Origin: Oceanitalea stevensii | Lineage (GTDB): Bacteria > Actinomycetota > Actinomycetes > Actinomycetales > Actinomycetaceae | Length of the DNA stretch: 64,000 nucleotides | Reading direction: 5' to 3' | Assembly (NCBI RefSeq): GCF_014837105.1 | Contig: NZ_JACSPO010000007.1 | Span: forward strand, 1 to 64,000 | Shown here: piece by piece, positions 8,575 through 16,178 of the stretch | Layout: each line of letters starts with the position of its first letter | Numbering within the stretch: the first letter of the stretch is position 1 | Program-made: the position numbers and the translations under genes | Notes under the pieces: generated by a model | Databases searched by the model: none | What the model saw: the letters and a program-made list of their open reading frames with translations, nothing else | What the model was told of the DNA's origin: nothing

Positions 8575-8649
8575 ATGAGCAAGCGCGGACGCAAGCGCAA
8601 GGCACGCGCCAAGAGCGGTGCGAACCACGGCAAGCGCCCCAACAGCTGA
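8575..8649 (+). CDS. Ribosomal protein bL37 (24 residues)
   Basis: A tiny, very basic protein: it begins MSKRGRKRKARAKSG and ends ANHGKRPNS. The KRGRKRK start and the ANHGKRPN ending are the signature of actinobacterial bL37, a 24-residue subunit found in mycobacterial 50S ribosomes. Length is exactly that expected. A GGGAG ribosome site lies about 6 nt upstream of the ATG, and a strong terminator follows 12 nt after the stop, so it is a one-gene transcript. Genes of this size are often missed. Confidence 0.93.
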   Translation: MSKRGRKRKARAKSGANHGKRPNS

Positions 8650-8661
8650 CGCTGCCACGGG

Positions 8662-8690
8662 AAAGGGTCGGCCCTGGTGGCCGGCCCTTT
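8662..8690 (+). terminator. Terminator of the bL37 gene
   Basis: AAAGGGTCGGCC, a 5-nt loop, then GGCCGGCCCTTT: 12-bp stem with a single G-U type pair, ending in TTT. Placed 13 nt after the bL37 stop codon; the symmetric AAA/TTT ends may also serve the minus strand after rsrA. Confidence 0.85.
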
Positions 8691-8718
8691 CGCATGCCCG
8701 GGGGGCGGGCGAGGTCCC

Positions 8719-9000
8719 TCAGACGGGAGAGCCGCCCGAGCGCAGCACGCTGATCTGCGTGATGACGCGCAGCCGCAAGGTCGACGGCGCGACCTCCTGG
8801 CACGAGCGGCGCAGCAGCAGCCGCACGCGGGTCTCGGCGTCGGTGGCCTCGCGGCACGTGGGGCACTCGTCGAGGTGGCGACGCAGCCGCTCGCGGTCGT
8901 GGTCGTCCATCTCGGAGTCGACGAACTCGAAGAGGTGCTCGAGGAGCTCCTCGCAGCGGCAGGCGGAGATGTCCTGGAGCGGGTCGGTGTGGTCGGTCAT
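8719..9000 (-). CDS. rsrA: Zinc-binding anti-sigma factor of the RsrA type
   Basis: A redox-sensing anti-sigma factor that holds SigR until disulfide formation releases it. The 93-residue ZAS-family protein has the hallmark H-x3-C-x2-C as HLDECPTC (His42, Cys46, Cys49) and an upstream cysteine pair CRC (14/16) that supplies the further zinc ligand and disulfide partner. The amphipathic helices [16 protein letters not shown] resemble those of RsrA from Streptomyces. The ATG overlaps the sigR stop by 4 nt, giving coupled, near-equimolar synthesis. Annotation pipelines call this the mycothiol-system anti-sigma-R factor. Confidence 0.95.
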   Translation of the reverse strand: MTDHTDPLQDISACRCEELLEHLFEFVDSEMDDHDRERLRRHLDECPTCREATDAETRVRLLLRRSCQEVAPSTLRLRVITQISVLRSGGSPV

Positions 9001-9611
9001 GATGTCGCCTCGGTCTTCATGCCCAGCTCCCGGGCGTGGTCGGCGAGCCGTTCGCGCAGCTGGCGACGCCCGCGGTGCAGCCGCGACATGACGGTCCCGA
9101 TGGGGGTCGACATGATCTCGGCGATCTCCTTGTAGGCGAAGCCCTCGACGTCGGCGAGGTAGACGGCGATGCGGAAGTCCTCCGGCAGCTCCATGAGCGC
9201 GTCCCTGATCTCGGAGTCCGGGAGCCGGTCCATCGCCTCCATCTCCGCCGAGCGCAGGCCCTGGGAGGTGTGCGACGCAGCGCGGTGGATCTGCCAGTCC
9301 TCGACGCTGTCCGCGTCCGACTGCAGGGGCTGGCGCTGCTTCTTCCGGTAGGTGTTGATGAAGGTGTTCGTGAGGATCCGGTACAGCCAGGCCTTGAGGT
9401 TCGTGCCGGGCCGGTACTGGTGGAAGGCGGCGAAGGCCTTGGTGAAGGCCTCCTGGACGAGGTCCTCCGCGTCCGCCGGGTTGCGCGTCATGCGCATCGC
9501 CGCGCCGTAGAGCTGGTCGAGGTAGGGCAACGCCTCCGCCTCGAAGCGCGCCGCACGTTCCGCGTCACTCTCGGTGTCGGGTGCGCGGTCCAGGTCTCGG
9601 TCCTCGGTCAT
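8997..9611 (-). CDS. sigR: RNA polymerase ECF sigma factor SigR (SigH type)
   Basis: Directs the disulfide-stress regulon (thioredoxin and mycothiol genes in relatives). It is 204 residues. Region 2 contains [23 protein letters not shown] and the SigR-type [24 protein letters not shown] stretch; region 4 contains [26 protein letters not shown] and [13 protein letters not shown] start at the ATG at 9611; longer in-frame extensions would read through the promoter region. A SigR-type promoter lies about 100 bp upstream, indicating autoregulation. Overlaps rsrA by 4 nt. Confidence 0.95.
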   Translation of the reverse strand: MTEDRDLDRAPDTESDAERAARFEAEALPYLDQLYGAAMRMTRNPADAEDLVQEAFTKAFAAFHQYRPGTNLKAWLYRILTNTFINTYRKKQRQPLQSDADSVEDWQIHRAASHTSQGLRSAEMEAMDRLPDSEIRDALMELPEDFRIAVYLADVEGFAYKEIAEIMSTPIGTVMSRLHRGRRQLRERLADHARELGMKTEATS

Positions 9612-9705
9612 CACCCATGAGCCTAGTCCGCCGGGCCCGGAGGCGCGGTCCAGGAGGGGGTCCTGTGGCCGGTCGAGGGTGCTCGGTGGGCAGGTCATGC
9701 CGGTG

Positions 9706-9732
9706 CAACCGGAGAGAGCCGCCACGCATTCC
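9706..9732 (-). promoter_or_regulatory. Candidate SigR-dependent promoter of sigR-rsrA
   Basis: Minus-strand GGAAT (9732-9728), an 18-nt spacer and GTTG (9709-9706). This is the GGAAT-N18-GTT arrangement known for SigR promoters in Streptomyces. It points at sigR and would start transcription about 90 nt before its ATG, so SigR would activate its own operon. Confidence 0.65.
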
Positions 9733-9797
9733 ACGGACGGTGACGACGGTGAGTCGCACCACTCGCCGCGACGCGAGGATTGCGGTAGCAATGGTCC

Positions 9798-10313
9798 ATG
9801 AGCATCTCCCGCCGCCTCGCCCGCCCGCTGCTCGCGTCGTCCTTCGTCGCCACCGGTGTCGACGCGCTCATGCACCCCGACTCCCACGTCGAGCGCTTCC
9901 GCAAGGTCGAACCCGCTCTGGAGAAGGTCGGCATCCCGCCCTCCATCGCCTCCGACACCCGCCTGCTCGTGCGGGTGACCGGCGGTGTCTCGGCGCTCGC
10001 CGGACTCATGCTGGCCACCAACCGCCGGCCCCGCACCGCCGCGCTCACCCTGGCCGCGGTCACCGTGCCCGTCACCCTCGTCAACAACCCGGTGTGGACG
10101 GCCGGCACTCGCGAGCGCCGCAAGGACATGCGCCGCGGCCTGCTCACCGGGGCCAGCCTCGTGGGTGGTCTCCTCATCGCCGGCCTCGACCGGGACGGCA
10201 AGCCCTCCCTCGCCTGGCGGGCCACGAACACCCGCGGCCACAAGGCCAAGATGCGGGAGGTCCGCGCGGCGGCGAAGGAGACGAAGGCCGACATCAAGGC
10301 CAAGCTGAGCTGA
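9798..10313 (+). CDS. DoxX family membrane protein
   Basis: A 171-residue protein of the DoxX family. Hydrophobic helices appear near residues 8-24 ([17 protein letters not shown]), 58-75 ([17 protein letters not shown]), 80-98 and 113-130, followed by a charged cytoplasmic tail [24 protein letters not shown]. In M. tuberculosis DoxX acts in a membrane complex with superoxide dismutase and a thiosulfate sulfurtransferase; only the fold is supported here. It is divergent from sigR across 186 bp, which makes a link to redox stress plausible. TAGCAA lies 6 nt before the ATG (possibly leaderless). Ends before a strong terminator. Confidence 0.85.
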   Translation: MSISRRLARPLLASSFVATGVDALMHPDSHVERFRKVEPALEKVGIPPSIASDTRLLVRVTGGVSALAGLMLATNRRPRTAALTLAAVTVPVTLVNNPVWTAGTRERRKDMRRGLLTGASLVGGLLIAGLDRDGKPSLAWRATNTRGHKAKMREVRAAAKETKADIKAKLS

Positions 10314-10327
10314 CGCCGCGACACCCC

Positions 10328-10354
10328 ACGGCCCGGGCGGGGTTCCCGGGCCGT
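10328..10354 (+). terminator. Terminator after the DoxX gene
   Basis: ACGGCCCGGG, 7-nt loop, CCCGGGCCGT: a perfect 10-bp stem 14 nt after the stop codon, without a U tract. It isolates aroA, which has its own -10 element at 10368-10373. Confidence 0.8.
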
Positions 10355-10367
10355 CGGGCGTGCCCGC

Positions 10368-10373
10368 TACCCT
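10368..10373 (+). promoter_or_regulatory. Candidate -10 element of a leaderless aroA transcript
   Basis: TACCCT ends 7 nt before the aroA ATG at 10381. No ribosome site lies between and a terminator lies just upstream, so transcription probably starts at the ATG. Confidence 0.55.
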
Positions 10374-10380
10374 CGAAGGC

Positions 10381-11718
10381 ATGTCAACCCAGACCACGTC
10401 CGAGCTCGCCTGGCCGGCCCCCGTGGCCGCCGGCCCGCTCGACGCCGTCGTCCCGGTCCCCGGCTCGAAGTCGCTGACCAACCGCTACCTGCTCCTCGCA
10501 GCCCTCGCCGCGGAGCCCACCCAGCTGCGCCGTCCGCTGCACTCGCGCGACTCCGCGCTCATGGTGGACGCGCTGCGCGCGCTGGGGGCGCGGGTGGAGC
10601 ACGTCGACGCCGACGGGCGTCCCGACGCCGACGGCGCCGACCTCCTCATCGACCCCGCTCCCCTGCGCGGCCCCGCGGAGGTGGACTGCGGGCTCGCCGG
10701 CACTGTCATGCGCTTCGTGCCGCCCCTCGCCGCCCTCGCCGACGGCACCGTGACCTTCGACGGGGACCCGCGCGCCCGCCAGCGCCCGATGGGCTCGCTC
10801 ATCGAGGCGCTGCGCGACCTCGGTGCGCAGGTGGACGACGACGGCCGCGGGGCCCTGCCCTTCACCGTGCACGGCACCGGCGGCCTGCCGGGCGGTGTCG
10901 TCGAGGTCGACGCGAGCGCCTCCAGCCAGTTCGTCTCCGGGCTCCTCCTCATCGCCCCCCACCTCGAGCAGGGCCTGGACCTGCGCCGGGTCGGGCCGAT
11001 GCCGAGCCAGCCGCACGCCGCGATGACCGTCGAGGTGCTGCGCGAGCGCGGCGTCGTCGTCGACGTCTCGCTCGGCGACGACGGCGAGCCGGCCCGCTGG
11101 TTCGTCCACCCCGGTCCCGTCGCCGGCGGCCTGGTCCCGGTGGAGCCGGACCTCTCCAACGCCGGGCCCTTCCTCGCCGCGGCCCTCGTCGCGGGCGGCC
11201 GGGTGCGCGTGCCCGGGTGGCCCACCCACACCTCCCAGGCCGGTGACCGGCTGCGCGAGCTGCTCGTGCGGATGGGCGCGTCCGTCGAGCTCGGCCCCGC
11301 CGGCCTCACGGTGGCCGGCACCGGTGCCATCGACCCGCTCGACGTCGACCTGCACGACGCCGGCGAGCTCACCCCGACCATCGCCGCGCTGTGCACGCTC
11401 GCCGACGGCCCCAGCCGCCTGCGCGGCGTCGCGCACCTGCGCGGCCACGAGACCGACCGGCTCGCCGCCCTCGTCACCGAGATCAACCGGCTCGGCGGGC
11501 ACGCCCGCGAGACGGAGGACGGCCTGGAGATCGAGCCGGGCCGGCTCCACGGCGCGCGCCTCGAGACCTACCACGACCACCGGATGGCCACCTTCGCCGC
11601 GATCGTCGGGCTGCGCGTCCCCGGCACGGAGGTCGTCGACGTCGCGACGACGGCCAAGACGCTGCCCGACTTCACCCGGATGTGGACCGACATGGTCGCG
11701 ACGGGCGGTCGCGGCTGA
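10381..11718 (+). CDS. aroA: 3-phosphoshikimate 1-carboxyvinyltransferase (EPSP synthase)
   Basis: Sixth step of the shikimate pathway: shikimate-3-phosphate plus phosphoenolpyruvate gives EPSP and phosphate. The 445-residue protein has the two-domain family pattern: [16 protein letters not shown] with the substrate Lys near residue 30, [39 protein letters not shown], and the C-terminal [23 protein letters not shown]-type loop with Leu in place of Ala is present. It is followed 11 nt later by rsgA, the same arrangement as in other actinobacteria. A longer upstream start is rejected because the -10 element sits in between. Confidence 0.97.
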   Translation: MSTQTTSELAWPAPVAAGPLDAVVPVPGSKSLTNRYLLLAALAAEPTQLRRPLHSRDSALMVDALRALGARVEHVDADGRPDADGADLLIDPAPLRGPAEVDCGLAGTVMRFVPPLAALADGTVTFDGDPRARQRPMGSLIEALRDLGAQVDDDGRGALPFTVHGTGGLPGGVVEVDASASSQFVSGLLLIAPHLEQGLDLRRVGPMPSQPHAAMTVEVLRERGVVVDVSLGDDGEPARWFVHPGPVAGGLVPVEPDLSNAGPFLAAALVAGGRVRVPGWPTHTSQAGDRLRELLVRMGASVELGPAGLTVAGTGAIDPLDVDLHDAGELTPTIAALCTLADGPSRLRGVAHLRGHETDRLAALVTEINRLGGHARETEDGLEIEPGRLHGARLETYHDHRMATFAAIVGLRVPGTEVVDVATTAKTLPDFTRMWTDMVATGGRG

Positions 11719-11729
11719 GTGGAGGGGCG

Positions 11730-12776
11730 ATGAGCAGAGGGCGGGACACCGGCACGGACGACGACCGCGTCCGGGTCCGACCGTCCAAGCGCGGCTCCCG
11801 GCCACGGACCAAGCAGCGTCCGCAGCACGAGGACGCCGTCGCCGCCCGGGTCCTCGCCGTCGACCGCGGCCGCTACGCGCTCCTCACCGAGGACGGCGTG
11901 CGGCTCGTGGCGATGAAGGCCCGCGAGCTGGGCCGCGGCGCGCGCAACGCCGTCGTCGTCGGGGACCGCGTGGGCGTCGTCGGGGACACGAGCGGCACCC
12001 CCGACACCCTGGCCCGCATCGTCCGCGTCGAGGAGCGGGAGACCGCGCTGCGGCGCTCCGCGGAGGACAGCGAGGCCGCGGGCGTCGAGCGCGTCATCGT
12101 CGCCAACGCCGACCGGATGCTCATCGTCACGGCGCTCGCCGACCCGCCCCCGCGACCGCGGATGGTCGACCGCTGCCTTGTCGCCGCCTACGACGCCGGC
12201 ATGCAGCCGGTCCTCGTCCTCACCAAGGCCGACCTCGCCGACCCCGAGCCCTTCCTCGCCCAGTACGCCGCCCTCGAGGTGCCCGCCGTGGCGACCGCCG
12301 TCGTCGACGGTGAGGTGCGGGGCCTGGAGGCCGTGCGGGAGATCGTCACCGGCCACGACTCCGTCCTCGTGGGCCACTCCGGCGTGGGCAAGTCCACGCT
12401 CATCAACGCGCTCGTGCCCGGCGCGGGCCGGGCGACCGGGATCGTCAACGAGGTGACGGGGCGCGGGCGGCACACGTCGAGCAGCGCCGTCGCCCTCGAG
12501 CTGCCCGGCGGCGGCTGGGCCATCGACACCCCGGGCGTGCGCTCCTTCGGGCTCGCGCACGTGGGCCCGGACGACCTCCTGCGCGGCTTCCCCGACCTCG
12601 CCGCCGTCACCGCCGAGTGCCCCCGCGGCTGCGACCACGAGGCCGGTGCGCTCGAGTGCGAGCTCGACGCGTGGGTGGCGCGCGGGGACGCGGGACCCGC
12701 CGGGGAGGCCCGGCTCGACTCCTTCCGCCGGCTCCTGTCGGCCCGCTCGGCCAGCGCCCTCGACCACGCGCCGTAG
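11730..12776 (+). CDS. rsgA: Ribosome small-subunit-dependent GTPase A
   Basis: A circularly permuted GTPase that helps mature the 30S subunit. In order: an N-terminal OB fold (HEDAVAARVLAVDRGRYALL onward), the G4 motif as TKADL, then G1 GHSGVGKSTLINALVPG, a G2 region GRGRHTSSSAVALEL, and G3 DTPGVRSFGL. The permuted G4-G1-G3 order is diagnostic. The C-terminal zinc motif is CPRGCDHEAGALEC. 348 residues; the start ATG has a GGAGGGG ribosome site 4-5 nt upstream. A Lys/Arg-rich leader (VRPSKRGSRPRTKQRP) precedes the OB fold. Confidence 0.95.
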   Translation: MSRGRDTGTDDDRVRVRPSKRGSRPRTKQRPQHEDAVAARVLAVDRGRYALLTEDGVRLVAMKARELGRGARNAVVVGDRVGVVGDTSGTPDTLARIVRVEERETALRRSAEDSEAAGVERVIVANADRMLIVTALADPPPRPRMVDRCLVAAYDAGMQPVLVLTKADLADPEPFLAQYAALEVPAVATAVVDGEVRGLEAVREIVTGHDSVLVGHSGVGKSTLINALVPGAGRATGIVNEVTGRGRHTSSSAVALELPGGGWAIDTPGVRSFGLAHVGPDDLLRGFPDLAAVTAECPRGCDHEAGALECELDAWVARGDAGPAGEARLDSFRRLLSARSASALDHAP

Positions 12777-12799
12777 CCTGCGATGTCGGTGGGCCCACC

Positions 12800-12829
12800 T
12801 AGGCTGGGCACCGAACCGACGGAGGGAGG
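12800..12829 (+). promoter_or_regulatory. Candidate recC -10 element and ribosome site
   Basis: TAGGCT at 12800-12805 would start transcription near 12812, and GGAGGGAGG at 12821-12829 sits 7 nt before the GTG at 12837. Together they favour that GTG over the ATG at 12783, which would lie upstream of the transcript start. Confidence 0.5.
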
Positions 12830-12836
12830 CTGGGAC

Positions 12837-15800
12837 GTGCTGCACCTGCACCGCTCCGAGCGCGCCGACGCGCTCGTGCCGCCCCTCGCGACGCTGCTCG
12901 CGGACGCCCCCCAGGACCCCTTCACGCCGGACGTCGTCGCCGTGCCCACCCGCGGGGTCGAGCGCTGGCTCGCGCAGCGGCTGTCCCACCACCTCGGTGC
13001 CGGTCCCGACGGCGAGCCCGGCATCTGTGCGAACGTCGGCTTCGGCTCCCCCGCCCGCCTCGTCACCGGCGTCCTCGCCGGCCTGCCCGGCGCCCCGGAG
13101 GAGGACCCGTGGGCGCCCGACCGCCTCACCTGGCCCCTCCTCGAGGTCGTCGACGCCCACGCCGGCGAGCCGTGGCTGGCGCCGCTGGGCCGGTACCTCG
13201 GGGCCGACGAGGCCGACGACCACCGCCACGGGCGCCGCCTCGGGGCGGCCCGTCACCTCGCCCGCCTCTACGCCTCCTACGCCGCGCAGCGCCCGGACAT
13301 GGTGCGGGCCTGGGCGCAGGGACACGACGACGACGGCGCGGGCGGGACCGTGCCCGCCGACCTCGCCTGGCAGGTCGAGCTGTGGCGCCGGCTGCGCGCG
13401 CACGTCGGCGAGCCCGGGCCGGCCGAGCGGCTCGAGGATGCGCTCCGCGCCGTCGTCGCGGACCCGGCGTCCGTCGACCTGCCCGAGCGGCTCAGCGTCT
13501 TCGGTCCCACCCGCCTGCCCGAGGACCAGCTGCGCGTCCTGCGTGCGCTCGCCCGGCACCGCGAGGTCCACCTGTGGCTGCCGCACCCCTCCCCCGCGCT
13601 GTGGGCCAGGGTCGCCGAGGCGGGCGAGCCGGCCTCCCGCCGACGCCGCGAGCAGCGCGTCCGCGCCGAGCACCCGCTGCTCGCCTCCACCGCACGCGAC
13701 GCCACCGAGCTGGAGACCCGCCTGCTGGGGGACGGCGTCACCGACGCCCACCACCCCGCGCCGCGCCCCGGGGGCACGCTGCTCGCCGCCCTCCAGGACC
13801 GCCTCGCCGCCGACGCCCCCGACGCCCCGCCCCACCGGCTGGCCCCGGAGGACACCAGCGTCCAGGTGCACGCCTGCCACGGTCTGGCCCGCCAGGTGGA
13901 GGTGCTCCGCGAGGTGCTCGCCGGGCTCTTCGCCGCCGACCCCACGCTCGAGCCGCGTGACGTCATCGTCATGTGCCCCGACGTCGAGGCGGTCGCGCCG
14001 CTCGTCACCGCGAGCTTCGGTCTCGCCCCCGACGGCGTCACCGACGTCCACCCCGGGCACACGATGCGGGTGCGGCTCGCCGACCGCGCACCCGGTCGCA
14101 CCAACCCCGTCCTCGGCCTCCTCGCCACGCTCCTCGGCCTCGCCGACGGCCGCGTCACCGCCTCGGAGGTGCTCGACCTCGCGGCGACCGAGCCGGTGCG
14201 CCGCCGCTTCCACCTCACCGACGACGACCTCGACCGCGTCCGCGAGTGGTCGGCCACCGCCGGCGTGCGGTGGGGCGAGGACGCCCGGCGCCGCGCCCGC
14301 TTCGAGCTGCCCGGGCTGCTCCAGGGCACGTGGCACGTCGCCCTGGACCGGCTCCTGCTCGGGGCCGCCATGGCGGAGGAGGACCACCGCTACGTCGGGC
14401 ACGCCCTGCCGCTGGACGACGTCGACAGCACCGACATCGACCTCGCCGGACGGCTCGCCGAGCTCGTCGACCGGCTCACCGCGCTCCTCGCCGAGCTCGA
14501 CGGCACGCGGCCGCTCACGCACTGGCTCGACACCCTCGACCGCGCCGTCACCCTCCTCGCCGACACCGCGCCCGCCGACTCCTGGCAGGTGGTCTCCGCC
14601 CGTCGCGTGCTCGCCGAGGAGCGCGCCCGGGCCACCGACGCGCCGCTGCGGCTGCCGGACGTCCGGGCCCTGCTCGCCGACCGCCTCGCCGGGCGGCCCA
14701 CCCGGGCCGGCTTCCGCACCGGCGCCCTCACCGTGTGCTCCCTCGAGCCGATGCGCGCCGTGCCGCACCGGGTCGTGTGCCTCCTCGGCGTGGACGACGG
14801 CGCCTTCCCCCGCGGCACCCGCCAGGACGGCGACGACCTCCTCCTGCGCGAGCCCTGCGTCGGCGAGCGCGACCGCCGCAGCGAGGACCGCCAGCTCTTC
14901 CTCGACGCCGTCACCGCCGCGCAGGACCACCTCGTCCTCCTGTACTCCGGCGCGCACGAGCGCACCGGGGCCGGGCGGCCGCCCGCCGTGCCCGTCGGGG
15001 AGCTGCTCGACGCCCTGGAGACCGCCGCGACGGCCCCCACCGGCACGGTCCGCGAGCACGTCCTGCGCCACCACCCGCTCCAGGTGGTCGACGAGCGCAA
15101 CTTCACCCCCGGCGCCCTCGGCCGCCCCGGTGTCCCGTTCAGCTTCGACGCCGTCGCCCACCGCGCCGCCCTCGCCGGGCGCGGGGAGCGCGTCGAGCGG
15201 GTCCCGTTCCTCACCGAGCCGCTGCCCGCGCTGCCCGCCCCCGCCACCCTCGAGCTCGCCGAGCTCGTCGCCATGCTCGAGCACCCGGTCAAGTACTTCC
15301 TGCGCCACCGCCTGGGCCTGTCGGTGGCCGGGGAGAACGCCGAGGTCGCCGACCGCCTGCCCCTCACCCTCGCGCCCCTCGACGGCTGGGCGATCGGCGA
15401 GCGCTTCCTCCAGGCGCGGCTCGCGGGCGTGCCCGACCAGCAGGTGATGAACGCCGAGTGGCGCCGCGGGGTCACCCCGCCCAAGGAGCTCGGCCGCACC
15501 GCCCTGCTCGACGTCGGCAGCCGGGTCGTGCCGATCGCGAGCGCCGCGGCGGCCGAACGGGCGCAGCCGGCCGAGACGGTCGACGTCCTCGTCCCGCTGC
15601 CCTCCGGCACCACGCTCACCGGGACGGTCCCCGGCGTCCACGACGGCACCGTCCTGCGGGCCACGTACTCCCGCCTGGCGCCCAAGCACCGCCTGCGCGC
15701 CTGGGTGCAGCTCCTCGCCCTCGTCGCCGCCCACCCGCAGCGGCCGTGGCGCACGGCCACGGTGGCGCGGCCCGACCACCGCCGGCCGGGCGCCTACGTC

Positions 15801-16178
15801 GCCCGGCTCAGCCCGCCCACGCCGCAGGAGGCGGTCGAGCTGCTCGACCAGCTCGTCCAGCTCCACGCCCTGGCCCTGCGCGAGCCGCTGCCCGTCCCGG
15901 TCCCCGTCGCCTGCACCTACGCCACCTCCCGCGCCGGCGGGGACTCCGCGGACATGGCCCTCGTCAACGCCCGGCGCGCGTGGGACGGTGACGAGTTCCT
16001 CCGCGCGGACGAGCACCACGTCATCTGCTGGGGCACCGGCGCGAGCCTCGACGACATCCTCGGCACGCCCACCGAGTCCGAGCGGGCCTGGTACCCGCAG
16101 GACCCGAGCCGTCTCGGCGTCCTCGCCCGCCGGGTGTGGGAGCCGCTCCTCGCCCACGAGCAGGTGGACAAGCCGTGA
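12837..16178 (+). CDS. recC: Exodeoxyribonuclease V subunit RecC
   Basis: The Chi-scanning subunit of RecBCD, which processes double-strand breaks for recombination. The 1113-residue protein starts LHLHRSERADALVPPLATLL, the usual RecC N-terminus, and has VPTRGVERWLAQRLSHHLG, FGPTRLPEDQLRVLRALA, VQVHACHGLARQVEVLREVL (helicase-like domain remnant), CSLEPMRAVPHRVVCLLGVDDGAFPR, and the C-terminal inactive nuclease-like fold. I choose GTG at 12837 because of the strong ribosome site and typical family start; an in-frame ATG at 12783 would add 18 residues. Its stop overlaps the recB GTG. Confidence 0.93.
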   Translation: MLHLHRSERADALVPPLATLLADAPQDPFTPDVVAVPTRGVERWLAQRLSHHLGAGPDGEPGICANVGFGSPARLVTGVLAGLPGAPEEDPWAPDRLTWPLLEVVDAHAGEPWLAPLGRYLGADEADDHRHGRRLGAARHLARLYASYAAQRPDMVRAWAQGHDDDGAGGTVPADLAWQVELWRRLRAHVGEPGPAERLEDALRAVVADPASVDLPERLSVFGPTRLPEDQLRVLRALARHREVHLWLPHPSPALWARVAEAGEPASRRRREQRVRAEHPLLASTARDATELETRLLGDGVTDAHHPAPRPGGTLLAALQDRLAADAPDAPPHRLAPEDTSVQVHACHGLARQVEVLREVLAGLFAADPTLEPRDVIVMCPDVEAVAPLVTASFGLAPDGVTDVHPGHTMRVRLADRAPGRTNPVLGLLATLLGLADGRVTASEVLDLAATEPVRRRFHLTDDDLDRVREWSATAGVRWGEDARRRARFELPGLLQGTWHVALDRLLLGAAMAEEDHRYVGHALPLDDVDSTDIDLAGRLAELVDRLTALLAELDGTRPLTHWLDTLDRAVTLLADTAPADSWQVVSARRVLAEERARATDAPLRLPDVRALLADRLAGRPTRAGFRTGALTVCSLEPMRAVPHRVVCLLGVDDGAFPRGTRQDGDDLLLREPCVGERDRRSEDRQLFLDAVTAAQDHLVLLYSGAHERTGAGRPPAVPVGELLDALETAATAPTGTVREHVLRHHPLQVVDERNFTPGALGRPGVPFSFDAVAHRAALAGRGERVERVPFLTEPLPALPAPATLELAELVAMLEHPVKYFLRHRLGLSVAGENAEVADRLPLTLAPLDGWAIGERFLQARLAGVPDQQVMNAEWRRGVTPPKELGRTALLDVGSRVVPIASAAAAERAQPAETVDVLVPLPSGTTLTGTVPGVHDGTVLRATYSRLAPKHRLRAWVQLLALVAAHPQRPWRTATVARPDHRRPGAYVARLSPPTPQEAVELLDQLVQLHALALREPLPVPVPVACTYATSRAGGDSADMALVNARRAWDGDEFLRADEHHVICWGTGASLDDILGTPTESERAWYPQDPSRLGVLARRVWEPLLAHEQVDKP

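Noticed and set aside
12783..12785. ATG as recC start
   Set aside because: It lies upstream of the TAGGCT -10 element and lacks a ribosome site; the GTG at 12837 has GGAGGGAGG and matches the family N-terminus.
11568..16157. A 1529-residue open frame antisense to aroA, rsgA and recC
   Set aside because: In very GC-rich DNA stop codons are rare on the non-coding strand. The translation is low-complexity Gly/Arg/Glu/Val with no family pattern, while the opposite strand holds three clear genes.
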